Positions 1-7,260 of a DNA stretch of 11,316 nt are shown in pieces. The translations under genes and the position numbers were made by a program. Within the stretch, counting starts at the first letter, position 1; every line of letters begins with the position of its first letter. The notes beneath the pieces were generated by a model. It was given only the letters and a program-made list of their open reading frames with translations, made no database searches and had not been told where the DNA came from. Origin of the DNA: JBDSTZ01 sp039927975 (GTDB lineage Bacteria; Pseudomonadota; Gammaproteobacteria; Burkholderiales; Burkholderiaceae_D); the NCBI GenBank assembly GCA_039927975.1, contig JBDSTZ010000360.1, forward strand, positions 1-11,316, written 5' to 3'.

Positions 1-1811
1 GCAGCAGCGCCATGAGCCGCATGGTGGGCCGCTACAAATCCTACACCTCCTTCGCCGCACTGGGCGAGCGCGGCGCCGGCCCCGCCATCGACGCCCTGGT
101 GGAGGAAAACGAGCGCGCGCGCAAGTACGGCTTCTCGGCGGCCGACCTCGAACGCGGCAAGAAGAACATGTTGCGCAGCTACGAGCGCGACTACATCGAA
201 CGCGACAAGACCGACTCGGGCAGCTACGTCAGCGAATACATGCGCCACTTCCTCGAACAGGAAAGCATTCCCGGCATCGTGCGCGAATACGCCGTCGTCA
301 AGGAACTGATTCCCGGCATCTCGCTGGAGGAAGTGAACCGATTCGCGCGCGACAACCTGCCGCCGAAGGCCGCCAAGCTGGTGGTGTACATGGGCTCGAG
401 CAAGCCGGGCAACCCAGTGCCGGCCACCAGCGCACTGCTCGCCTCGGTGAGCGCGGCGGAAAAGGCCGAGGTCGCCCGGCTCGACGAGAAAGCCGTGCCA
501 GCCGACCTGATGGCCACGCCGCCCAAAGCCGGCAGCATCGTTGCCGAAACGACCGACCCGGCGCTGGGCGTGACGCGCCTGACGCTGTCGAACGGCGTGA
601 AGGTGATACTCAAGCCGACCGATTTCCGCAACGACCAGGTGGTGATGAAGGCGACGCGCTTCGGCGGCCAGAGCCTGTTCGACGAGCAGGACATCCTCAA
701 CGCCCGTTACGCCAACTCGATCGTCGGGACCATGGGGGTGGCCAGCTATCCGCCGCTCGAGGTGCAGAAGATCCTGGCGGGCAAGGCGGCATCAGCCTCG
801 ATCAACCTGAACAACTATACCGAAGGCTTGAGCGGCGGCGCCGGCAGCACCGACATCGACACCCTGCTGCAACTGGTCTATTTGAAAATGACGTCTGTGC
901 GGCGCGACGACAACCTGTTCAAGTCGTACATCGGCAAGCAGGTCGAATCGGCGCGCAACGCCATGGCGCAGCCGGAGTCGGTGTTCCGCGACACCGTGGT
1001 GTCTACGATTTATGGCAACAATCCGCGGGTGCCGCGCGCGCCGAGGCCGGAAGACTTCTCCAAGCTGAGCCTCGATCGCAGCATCGACATCTACCGCCAG
1101 CGCTTTTCCAGCGCCAGGGACATGACCTTCATCTTTGTCGGCAGCTTCCAGGTCGCCGCCATCAAACCTTTGCTTGCGACCTACCTGGCCAGCTTGCCGA
1201 CGCCCGAGCTGCCGGTGGCGTATCGCGATGTGGGCGTGCGGCCGGTCAAGGGCATCATCAAGAAGGAAGTGCGCAGCGGGACCGAGGCCAAGAGCAGCGT
1301 CTCGATCAATTTCAATGGCGACGCCGTGTATTCGGAGCAGGAGCAGTTGCGTCTGCACGCCATGCTCGACGTGATGAACATCCGCATTACCGACATCCTG
1401 CGCGAGAAGATGGGCCTCATATACGGCGGCGGCATGAATGGTTCGCTCAACAAATTGCCGGTGCCGAACTACGCGATCAATGTCTCGCTGCCGACCGGTC
1501 CGGACAAGGTCGACAAGGTGATCGCCGCGACCTTTGCCGAGATCGCGCGCATGAAGGAACAGGGGCCGGACCTGGCGGACCTGGCCAAGGTGAAGGAAAA
1601 CTGGTTGCAGGGCTATCAGAAATCCATGCGCGAGAATAATTACTGGGCCAGCCGGCTGCAAGCGGCGCTGGTCAACGGCACCGATCCGGCGACCATCCTG
1701 CAATACGACAAGCAGGTGGCGGCCATCACCCCGGCGGACTTGCAAGAGGCCGCGCGCCGGTATTTTGATTTGAACAACTATGTGCAGGTTGTGTTGCAGC
1801 CTGAGAAGTAG
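1..1811 (+). CDS. M16 family zinc metallopeptidase (PqqL-like), 5'-truncated by window edge
   Basis: This is the C-terminal part of a large two-half M16 (pitrilysin/insulinase superfamily) peptidase. The frame is open from base 3, so the ATG at 12 is internal and the true start lies outside. About 602 residues are visible. Aligning them to the complete paralogue at 3767-6580 (ENERAR block in both) shows that about 336 N-terminal residues are missing, including any signal peptide and the HxxEH zinc site. What remains is the end of the first half, then the second half, which begins near the LSNGVKVILKP block and in this family is usually catalytically silent but shapes the chamber. The substrate-anchoring Arg/Tyr pair of M16 enzymes can be recognised in LREKMGLIY (about 1398-1424). 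The protein ends in QPEK, like the paralogue's YPEK. By family it is probably a periplasmic oligopeptide protease. Whether this copy is active cannot be judged here. Confidence 0.9.
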   Translation, partial: SSAMSRMVGRYKSYTSFAALGERGAGPAIDALVEENERARKYGFSAADLERGKKNMLRSYERDYIERDKTDSGSYVSEYMRHFLEQESIPGIVREYAVVKELIPGISLEEVNRFARDNLPPKAAKLVVYMGSSKPGNPVPATSALLASVSAAEKAEVARLDEKAVPADLMATPPKAGSIVAETTDPALGVTRLTLSNGVKVILKPTDFRNDQVVMKATRFGGQSLFDEQDILNARYANSIVGTMGVASYPPLEVQKILAGKAASASINLNNYTEGLSGGAGSTDIDTLLQLVYLKMTSVRRDDNLFKSYIGKQVESARNAMAQPESVFRDTVVSTIYGNNPRVPRAPRPEDFSKLSLDRSIDIYRQRFSSARDMTFIFVGSFQVAAIKPLLATYLASLPTPELPVAYRDVGVRPVKGIIKKEVRSGTEAKSSVSINFNGDAVYSEQEQLRLHAMLDVMNIRITDILREKMGLIYGGGMNGSLNKLPVPNYAINVSLPTGPDKVDKVIAATFAEIARMKEQGPDLADLAKVKENWLQGYQKSMRENNYWASRLQAALVNGTDPATILQYDKQVAAITPADLQEAARRYFDLNNYVQVVLQPEK

Positions 1812-1821
1812 GCGCTGTCAC

Positions 1822-1868
1822 CGTTAAGTAGGGAAGCCTGTGGCCTGCGAGCGCTTCCCCACTTAACG
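1822..1868. repeat. 16-bp inverted repeat (hairpin) just after the M16 stop codon
   Basis: The left arm CGTTAAGTAGGGAAGC (1822-1837) is matched by the right arm GCTTCCCCACTTAACG (1853-1868). Fifteen of 16 pairs are Watson-Crick and the loop is 15 nt. The single A/C mismatch on the plus-strand RNA becomes a G-U pair on the minus-strand RNA. The hairpin starts 10 nt after the TAG of the M16 gene, so it may act as its transcription end or protect the 3' end of the mRNA. No T-run follows on either strand, so it is not a textbook intrinsic terminator. Confidence 0.75.
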
Positions 1869-1965
1869 CGAACAGAGCAACGCCCGGTGCTTGCTCGCCC
1901 CGCCTGTATCCCCTCCCCCACAAAGCCTGAAAAAAATCAGATTCCACTAGCCGCGCCGTTTTAAT

Positions 1966-1988
1966 TATCATATACTTGATTTCTCAAG
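1966..1988 (+). promoter_or_regulatory. Likely marR promoter -10 region with overlapping palindromic operator
   Basis: The region before marR is sharply AT-rich against a GC-rich background. A -10-like TATACT sits at 1971-1976 (an alternative TATCAT at 1966-1971). Overlapping it is the perfect inverted repeat CTTGA-tttc-TCAAG (1975-1988). No good -35 hexamer was found at the usual spacing. MarR proteins commonly repress their own gene by binding a palindrome over the promoter, so this is the best operator candidate for the downstream regulator. The palindrome is seen; its role is inferred. Confidence 0.5.
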
Positions 1989-2007
1989 CATTTATCAAAC
2001 AACATTC

Positions 2008-2013
2008 AAGGAG
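2008..2013 (+). promoter_or_regulatory. Ribosome-binding site AAGGAG deciding the marR start
   Basis: Three in-frame start codons follow each other here: GTG at 2013, ATG at 2016 and ATG at 2019. AAGGAG ends at 2013, leaving 5 nt before the ATG at 2019, a normal spacing. It is too close to the other two. This supports 2019 as the start. Confidence 0.75.
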
Positions 2014-2018
2014 TGATG

Positions 2019-2462
2019 ATGACTACGACTACCGATCGCGCCGTTTCGGACTTCTGCCTGCGCCTGGTGCGCACCCAACAACTGGTCCAGCGCCGCCTCG
2101 ACCTGGCGCTCGGCGAGCAGCACGGACTGAGCTTTGGCGACTTCAATCTGCTGCAGGCGCTCGCCAGCGCACCGGACGGTGCGCTGCGCCGCATCGATCT
2201 GGCCAAGCGCCTCGGCACCACCGCTTACGGCGTCACCCAGCTACTGGTGCCGATGGAAAAAGTCGGCCTGGTGCGGCGCCACAACGAGACCGGCAACGCC
2301 AGCCTCAAGCAGACCAGCATCACCGCCGCCGGCGCGCAACTGCTGGCCCACGCCACCGTCACCGCGCACGAAACCTGCTCGGAACTGCTGGACCCGGCCC
2401 TGCTGCATCAACTCGCGCCACTGGCCGACGCGATGGGTTCGATCGAGCGCGCCGCAGCATGA
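2019..2462 (+). CDS. MarR family winged-helix transcriptional regulator
   Basis: A 147-residue protein of normal MarR length. An N-terminal dimerisation helix (about 6-32) is followed by the winged helix-turn-helix. LRRIDLAKRLGTT (about 56-68) and the recognition helix AYGVTQLLVPMEKVGLV (69-85) match the MarR pattern of a helix followed by a leucine-rich DNA-reading helix. The wing then reads VRRHNETGNASLKQTSIT. It lacks the Asp-x-Arg seen in many MarR wings, which may alter DNA contacts. Two cysteines (13 and 120) are present; there is no evidence that they sense oxidants. The stop TGA overlaps the start of the exporter gene (ATGA at 2459-2462), so the two are translationally coupled. By context it likely represses its own promoter and the exporter in response to a small molecule, which cannot be named from the sequence. 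Confidence 0.9.
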   Translation: MTTTTDRAVSDFCLRLVRTQQLVQRRLDLALGEQHGLSFGDFNLLQALASAPDGALRRIDLAKRLGTTAYGVTQLLVPMEKVGLVRRHNETGNASLKQTSITAAGAQLLAHATVTAHETCSELLDPALLHQLAPLADAMGSIERAAA

Positions 2463-3766
2463 ACGCGCAGACCATGCCGGCGCCGCAGCCACGCGGCGCC
2501 GCCTTCGCCAACGCCAACTTCCGTTGGCTGATGAGCGGCGCCTGCCTGTCGATGGTCGGCGACCAGTTCACCCTCATCGCCCTGCCCTGGCTGGTGCTGC
2601 GCTTGACCGGCGACCCGCTGGCGCTGGGCCTGGCGATCGCCTTGATGAGCGTGCCGCGCGCGGCCTTCATCCTGCTCGGCGGCGCGTTGGTGGACCGCTA
2701 TTCGCCCAAGCGCGTGATGTTGCTGACCAAATATGCCAGCACCGTCCTGCTGGGCGCGCTGGCCGCCCTGACACTCGCCGGCCAGGTCAACTTGCCGATG
2801 GTGTACGGTTTCGCCCTGGCGATCGGCCTGTCGCAAGCGTTCGCGATTCCGTCCGGAACCTCGATGCTGCCGCGCGCCATGCCGCCCGGGCTGCTGCAGG
2901 CCGCCAACGGCGCCATGATGGGCTTGCGCCAGATCGCGATGCTGGCCGGCCCCTTGCTGGCGGCGCTGATGATGGCGCTGGCCAGCAATGACGGCCGGGC
3001 CGGCGAGCTGCGCGGCCTCGGCCTGGCCTTTGCCATCGATTGCCTGAGCTTCGTCGTGTCGGCCTGGACGCTGTCGCGCGTGGCACTGCTGCCGGCCCCG
3101 CCCGGTCCGGCGCCATCACAGTTGCTGCGCGCGGTCGCCGACGGGGTGCGCGGCGTCTGGCGCGACCAGGCAATGCGCTCCTGCTTTCTCTACTGGGGTG
3201 TGGTGTCGTTTTTCGTCGGCGGCAGCCTGCAGGTGGCGCTGCCGGTGCTGGCCAGCGACGCGCTGCACAGCGCCTCGGCTTTCGGCGTGCTGATGGGCGC
3301 GCACGGCGCCGGCACCCTGCTCGGCATGGCGCTCTCGGCGCTGACCGGCAAACGGCTGCGCCTGCCGTTTGGCGCCATGATCCTGCTGGGCGACGTCATC
3401 GCCGGCCTGCTGATCATTCCGCTCGGCGCGATCGGCGTGCTGTGGCAAGGCGTGGTCCTGCTCGGGGTGCTGGGCATGCTGATGGGCTTCATGCAGGTCG
3501 CCGTGTTCACCTGGATCCAGCAGCGCGTGGCGCTGACCATGATGGGCCGCGTGATGAGCATTTTCATGTTCATCTTCATGGGCCTGGCGCCGTTGTCGGC
3601 CGCCTTCACCGGCTCGGTGCTGCAGTTTCTCACGCTGGCCCAGCTGTTCGCCTGCAGCGGCATGGCGCTGTTGCTGTGCGCCCTGCTGGCCGGGCTGCTC
3701 ACGCCGATGGGTTCGATCCGCTCGGCGCCGGCCGGCCAGGAGGCCTCGCCGGGCAAGCCAGGCTGA
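2459..3766 (+). CDS. MFS transporter, DHA3/EntS-like exporter
   Basis: A 435-residue inner-membrane protein with about 12 hydrophobic segments, typical of the major facilitator superfamily. The N-terminal pattern NANFRWLMSGACLSMVGDQF, with the Asp of GDQF near the first helix, and the motif-A-like loop GGALVDRYSPKR (about 74-85) between helices 2 and 3 point to the 12-helix DHA3 branch (MefA, EntS and relatives). These export drugs or siderophores by proton antiport; the substrate here is unknown. The open frame continues upstream to 1976, but that part overlaps marR and reads as low-complexity Pro/Arg/Ala. The start at 2459 is chosen because it gives the ATGA overlap with marR and a normal MFS N-terminus. 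The hydrophilic tail after the last helix ends at TGA, directly abutting the stop of the opposing M16 gene. Confidence 0.9.
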   Translation: MNAQTMPAPQPRGAAFANANFRWLMSGACLSMVGDQFTLIALPWLVLRLTGDPLALGLAIALMSVPRAAFILLGGALVDRYSPKRVMLLTKYASTVLLGALAALTLAGQVNLPMVYGFALAIGLSQAFAIPSGTSMLPRAMPPGLLQAANGAMMGLRQIAMLAGPLLAALMMALASNDGRAGELRGLGLAFAIDCLSFVVSAWTLSRVALLPAPPGPAPSQLLRAVADGVRGVWRDQAMRSCFLYWGVVSFFVGGSLQVALPVLASDALHSASAFGVLMGAHGAGTLLGMALSALTGKRLRLPFGAMILLGDVIAGLLIIPLGAIGVLWQGVVLLGVLGMLMGFMQVAVFTWIQQRVALTMMGRVMSIFMFIFMGLAPLSAAFTGSVLQFLTLAQLFACSGMALLLCALLAGLLTPMGSIRSAPAGQEASPGKPG

Positions 3767-3774
3767 CTATTTTT
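3748..3774 (+). terminator. Weak possible terminator at the MFS stop
   Basis: GCCGGG-CAAG-CCAGGC (3748-3763) can form a short stem with one G/A mismatch. It is followed six bases later by a T5 run (3770-3774) lying inside the last codons of the convergent M16 gene. The stem is short and the spacing imperfect, so this is only a candidate for ending marR-MFS transcription. There is no intergenic space for anything better. Confidence 0.2.
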
Positions 3775-6580
3775 CCGGATACAGCGTCATCTGAACGTAG
3801 TCGTCCATCCGGAAGTAACGCTGGGCGGCGCGCTGGACGTCGGCCGGCGTGACCGCCGCCAGCAGCTTGTCGAATTGCAGCATCATGACCGGATCGGTGC
3901 CGCGCAGGCTGGCCTTGGACAACTGGCCGAGCCAGTATTCATTGTCGCGCAGGTTCATGGCGTGGCTCTTCTGCCACTTGAGCTTGATCTTGTCGAGATC
4001 GCTGCGCTGCGGCCCCTGCTGCTTGATTTTCTCGATCTCGGCAAACAGCGCCGCGCTCACCTTGTCGACATTCTCCGGCCCGCAAGGCAGATTGGCGCTG
4101 ATGAAATACGCGTCGTAGGGCACGCTGCCCATCTTGCCGCTCATGCTGCCGCTGTAGATCAGTCCCAGCTTTTCGCGGATCACGTCGTCGATGCGCAGGT
4201 TCATCACTTCAATGAGCGCGTTTAGGCGAATCCGCTCGACTTCCGAATACGGCGTCTCGCCGCCGAAGTACAGCGACACCTGGCTCTTCGATTCGAGCCC
4301 GCTGCGCACATCCTTCTTGATGACGCCGGCGACCGGGCGGATGCCCATGTCCTTGTACGCGGTGGCGATATCGGCCGTCGGCAGGCTGGCCAGGTAGGTG
4401 GCCACCAGCGGCTTGATTTTCTTGACGCTGAAATTGCCGACGATGGTCAAGGTCAAACCCTTGGCGCTGCCGAAACGCTCGGCGTAGATCGCCATCGCGC
4501 GGTTCAGGTCGACATGGCCGAAATCGTCCGGCGTCGGCACGCGCGGCGCGCGCGGATGCGAACTCAAGGTCAGCATCGAGGTGTCGGCGAACACCGCTTC
4601 CGGCTGCGCCAGGGTGTTTCTGGCCTGTTCCTGGCGGCTGCCGATGAAAGCCTTGAACAAGCCGTCGTCCTTCCTCGGCGCGGCCAGTTTCAGGCGCAGC
4701 AGCTGGAACATGGTTTCGATGTCGTCGCTGCTCGAACCGCCTTCGATGGTTTCGATGTAATTGCTCATGCCGACATGCACGTGGGCGCTCTTGCCGGCCA
4801 GGGTCTTTTCCAGATCGAGCGGCGAGAAGGTCCCCATGCCCATCACGTCGGCCACATCGACCGCGTAACGGGCGCTGAACACATCGCGGTCGTCGAACAA
4901 CGATTCGCCGCCGTAGCGTTCGCCGCGCAACAGCACCTCGTCGCCCTTGAAACTGGTCGGCTTGAGGATGACCTTGACGCCGTTCGACAGCACCAGTTCG
5001 GTGGTGCCGAGCGCGCGCGTGGTCTTTTCCGCGACGATGCGCCCGGCCTTGGGCAGGTCCGGCAGCAGATGGGCGGCGACGCTTTTTTCCGCGCCACTCT
5101 CAACCGGCCGCGTGTGCGCCAGTTCGACCTGGCGCAGCAACGCGTCTTCCTTCGGCACCGGCGAACCAGGCTTACTCGAACCGGTGTAGTAGACCAGTTT
5201 CGGCGCGGCGGTCGGAATCGCCTCGCGCATGAAGGCGTTGATCTCGTCGAGTGTAATGCCGGGCAGCAGCTCGCGCTGCACCTGGAATTCAAGCGCGATC
5301 CCGGGCAGGAAACCCGGCTGCACAAAGGCGTGGACGTAATCTTCGGTGTAGACCGACGAATCGGTCTTGCGGCGTTCCTTGTATTCGCTGTTCAAACCCG
5401 ACAGCGCGTCCTTTTTCGCCCGCTCCAGTTCATTGGCGGTGAAACCGAAACGGCGTGCCCGCTCGTTTTCCTGAATCAGCGCGCCGACCGCCGGTTCAAT
5501 GCCGCGCGGCCCGATGCCGACCGACGAGGAGACGTTTTGAAACCCCGGCCCCATCGCCTCGACCGTGGTTTGCGCCGACAGGAAGGGAGGATCGGCCTGC
5601 TCGGTGATTTCCTCGAGACGCAAGGACAGCATGCTCCATGCCATTTCCTCGATCAGGCTGCGGCGATAGTCGGCAAAGCTCGATTGCGCGGGCGTGGGGG
5701 CGATCTGGTATTCGATGCCGACCGCATTGTCGGTCGCCTCGGCGTCGGTGACGACGGCGCTCGCCGACGCCTTGCGCGGCGCAATGCGATATACCGTGCG
5801 CGGCCTCGGATTGGCCGGGTTTTTCAGCTTGCCGAAATGGGCCACGATCATTTTCTCGGCCTGCGCCGGTAGAATGTCGCCGACCACCACCACCGCCATC
5901 AGGTCGGGCCGGTACCAGTCCGCATAAAAGCGGCGCGCGGCGTCCGGCTTGAAGGTCTTGAGAATGCTTTCCTGGCCGCCCGGCAGGCGATCGGCATAAC
6001 GCGAGCGGTTATACATTTCGGGCAGCAGCTGGCGCTGCATGCGGTCGCTGGCGCCCTTGCCCAGGCGTAGTTCTTCGAGCACGATGGTGCGCTCGTTGTC
6101 GATCACCGCGTCGTCCATGATGACGCCGTGGGCCCAGTCTCCCAGCACCAGAAAGCCGGTTTCCAGGTGACGCTTTTCGTCGGTCGGGATGGTCAGCTGA
6201 TAAATCGTTTCGTCGAAACTGGTGCTCGCGTTCAGGTCGGAGCCATAACCCACGCCGATCGACTGCAGATAGGAGACCAGCTCCTTTTTGCGGAAATGGG
6301 TCGAGCCATTGAACGCCATGTGCTCGACCAGGTGCGCCAATCCCTGCTGGTCGTCGTCTTCGAGAACCGAACCGGCCTTGACCACCAGCCGCAGTTCGAC
6401 CGACTTGCGCGGGTGGTCGTTCTTGCGGATGAAATAGGTCAGGCCATTGGGCAGCTTGCCGATCTTGACGTCGGGGTCGGTCGGCACGCGCTCGGCGAGG
6501 TTGATGGCGGCGGCTGCGGAAAATGCGACAAGCAGCAGGCAACACAGGGCGATCAGATCGCGGGCGAAACGGATGGGCAT
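3767..6580 (-). CDS. M16 family zinc metallopeptidase, complete, exported (PqqL-like)
   Basis: A 937-residue protein, close to the length of E. coli PqqL (about 930). A signal peptide (residues 1 to about 25: MPIRFARDLI, hydrophobic ALCCLLLVAF, then SAAAA) directs it to the periplasm. The first half carries the inverted zinc motif HLVEH (83-87; H83 and H87 ligands, E86 catalytic) and, downstream, NERTIVLEE (162-170), with E170 the likely third ligand by analogy to pitrilysin ER(x5)E. The M16_C domain covers about 210-395. A second, inactive-type half starts near LSNGVKVILKP (531) and holds the Arg/Tyr pair in REKLGLIY (R802, Y809). The enzyme probably degrades small peptides; no substrate is evident. 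An upstream in-frame GTG at 6637 would overlap ribE and give an over-long signal sequence, so 6580 is preferred, although no Shine-Dalgarno is visible. It lies 34 bp after ribE and is a diverged paralogue of the M16 gene at the left edge. Confidence 0.93.
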   Translation of the reverse strand: MPIRFARDLIALCCLLLVAFSAAAAINLAERVPTDPDVKIGKLPNGLTYFIRKNDHPRKSVELRLVVKAGSVLEDDDQQGLAHLVEHMAFNGSTHFRKKELVSYLQSIGVGYGSDLNASTSFDETIYQLTIPTDEKRHLETGFLVLGDWAHGVIMDDAVIDNERTIVLEELRLGKGASDRMQRQLLPEMYNRSRYADRLPGGQESILKTFKPDAARRFYADWYRPDLMAVVVVGDILPAQAEKMIVAHFGKLKNPANPRPRTVYRIAPRKASASAVVTDAEATDNAVGIEYQIAPTPAQSSFADYRRSLIEEMAWSMLSLRLEEITEQADPPFLSAQTTVEAMGPGFQNVSSSVGIGPRGIEPAVGALIQENERARRFGFTANELERAKKDALSGLNSEYKERRKTDSSVYTEDYVHAFVQPGFLPGIALEFQVQRELLPGITLDEINAFMREAIPTAAPKLVYYTGSSKPGSPVPKEDALLRQVELAHTRPVESGAEKSVAAHLLPDLPKAGRIVAEKTTRALGTTELVLSNGVKVILKPTSFKGDEVLLRGERYGGESLFDDRDVFSARYAVDVADVMGMGTFSPLDLEKTLAGKSAHVHVGMSNYIETIEGGSSSDDIETMFQLLRLKLAAPRKDDGLFKAFIGSRQEQARNTLAQPEAVFADTSMLTLSSHPRAPRVPTPDDFGHVDLNRAMAIYAERFGSAKGLTLTIVGNFSVKKIKPLVATYLASLPTADIATAYKDMGIRPVAGVIKKDVRSGLESKSQVSLYFGGETPYSEVERIRLNALIEVMNLRIDDVIREKLGLIYSGSMSGKMGSVPYDAYFISANLPCGPENVDKVSAALFAEIEKIKQQGPQRSDLDKIKLKWQKSHAMNLRDNEYWLGQLSKASLRGTDPVMMLQFDKLLAAVTPADVQRAAQRYFRMDDYVQMTLYPEK

Positions 6581-6614
6581 CGTTGGATCAGGAAAAAGAA
6601 GCGTGGCGCAGTGC

Positions 6615-7250
6615 TTACGAGCGGGGTTTTTCGACACTCAGCATACGCTCGACATAACGCGCGATCAGATCGATTTCAAGATTGACCTTGCTGCCGGCGC
6701 GCAGATGCTTGAGCGTGGTCACTGAAATCGTGTGCGGAATCAGGTTGATCGAGAAGCGGCAAGCCCCGCCGGCGCTGGCGTCCAGATCCTCGACCCGGTT
6801 CACGGTCAGCGACACGCCGTTGACCACCACCGAACCCTTGAACGCCAGGAACTTGGCCAGCTCGCGCGGCGCATCGATGACCAGTTCCCACGATTCGCCG
6901 ACCGGCTCGAAGCGGTGCACCTGACCGAGCCCGTCGACGTGGCCGGAGACCAGATGGCCGCCAAGGCGCTCGGCCAGCGTCAGCGCTTTTTCGAGATTGA
7001 CTTCGCCGACGGCGTCGAGCCCGGCGGTGCAATTGAGACTCTCGCGCGAGACGTCGACGCAGAACGCCGTGTCGGTTTTGGCGACCACGGTCATGCAGGC
7101 GCCGTTGATGGCGATCGAATCGCCGAGGCCGACGTCGCCCAGCGCCAGGCCGCCGGCGCCGATGGCCAGCCGCACACCGGCATCATGACCGCCTTCGAGC
7201 GGGGTCACGGAAGTAATCTGGCCGACAGCGGCAACAATTCCAGTAAACAT
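6615..7250 (-). CDS. ribE: Riboflavin synthase (alpha subunit)
   Basis: A 211-residue cytoplasmic enzyme that converts two 6,7-dimethyl-8-ribityllumazine molecules into riboflavin and the pyrimidinedione precursor, the last step of vitamin B2 synthesis. It consists of two lumazine-binding barrels (about 1-97 and 98-200) and a C-terminal trimerisation helix. Family hallmarks are the MFTGIV start, GDSIAINGACMTV with C52 (usually CLTV, here CMTV), GGHLVSGHVDG (97-107), GSVVVNGVSLTVN (139-151), NLIPHT (169-174) and NLEIDLIARYVER near the end. The start at 7250 is fixed by the invariant MFTGIV and by an AGGA site (7259-7262) that lies over the ribD stop, 8 nt upstream. The gene follows ribD by 10 bp in the same unit. 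An alternative upstream start would only add non-conserved residues inside ribD. Confidence 0.97.
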   Translation of the reverse strand: MFTGIVAAVGQITSVTPLEGGHDAGVRLAIGAGGLALGDVGLGDSIAINGACMTVVAKTDTAFCVDVSRESLNCTAGLDAVGEVNLEKALTLAERLGGHLVSGHVDGLGQVHRFEPVGESWELVIDAPRELAKFLAFKGSVVVNGVSLTVNRVEDLDASAGGACRFSINLIPHTISVTTLKHLRAGSKVNLEIDLIARYVERMLSVEKPRS

Positions 7251-7260
7251 ACGACAAGTC

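Noticed and set aside
792..1745. 317-codon minus-strand frame opposite the first M16 gene
   Set aside because: His/Arg-rich composition and full antisense overlap with a conserved peptidase; shadow frame.
1927..1940. CTGA-A6-TCAG inverted repeat in the marR upstream region
   Set aside because: Only four-base arms around an A-run; not distinguishable from chance, though the A-tract may bend DNA upstream of the promoter.
1976..2458. Upstream extension of the MFS reading frame
   Set aside because: It overlaps marR in another frame and is low-complexity Pro/Arg/Ala sequence. The ATGA overlap and normal MFS N-terminus favour 2459.
4514..5872. 452-codon open frame on the plus strand
   Set aside because: It is antisense to the complete M16 gene, which has unmistakable motifs in the other strand. 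The product is Arg/Gly/Gln-rich without any domain, a typical shadow of high-GC coding DNA.
6581..6614. AAGC...GCTT followed by CTTTTTCC between ribE and the M16 gene, as a possible terminator
   Set aside because: The stem is only four pairs with a 10-nt loop, too weak to call.
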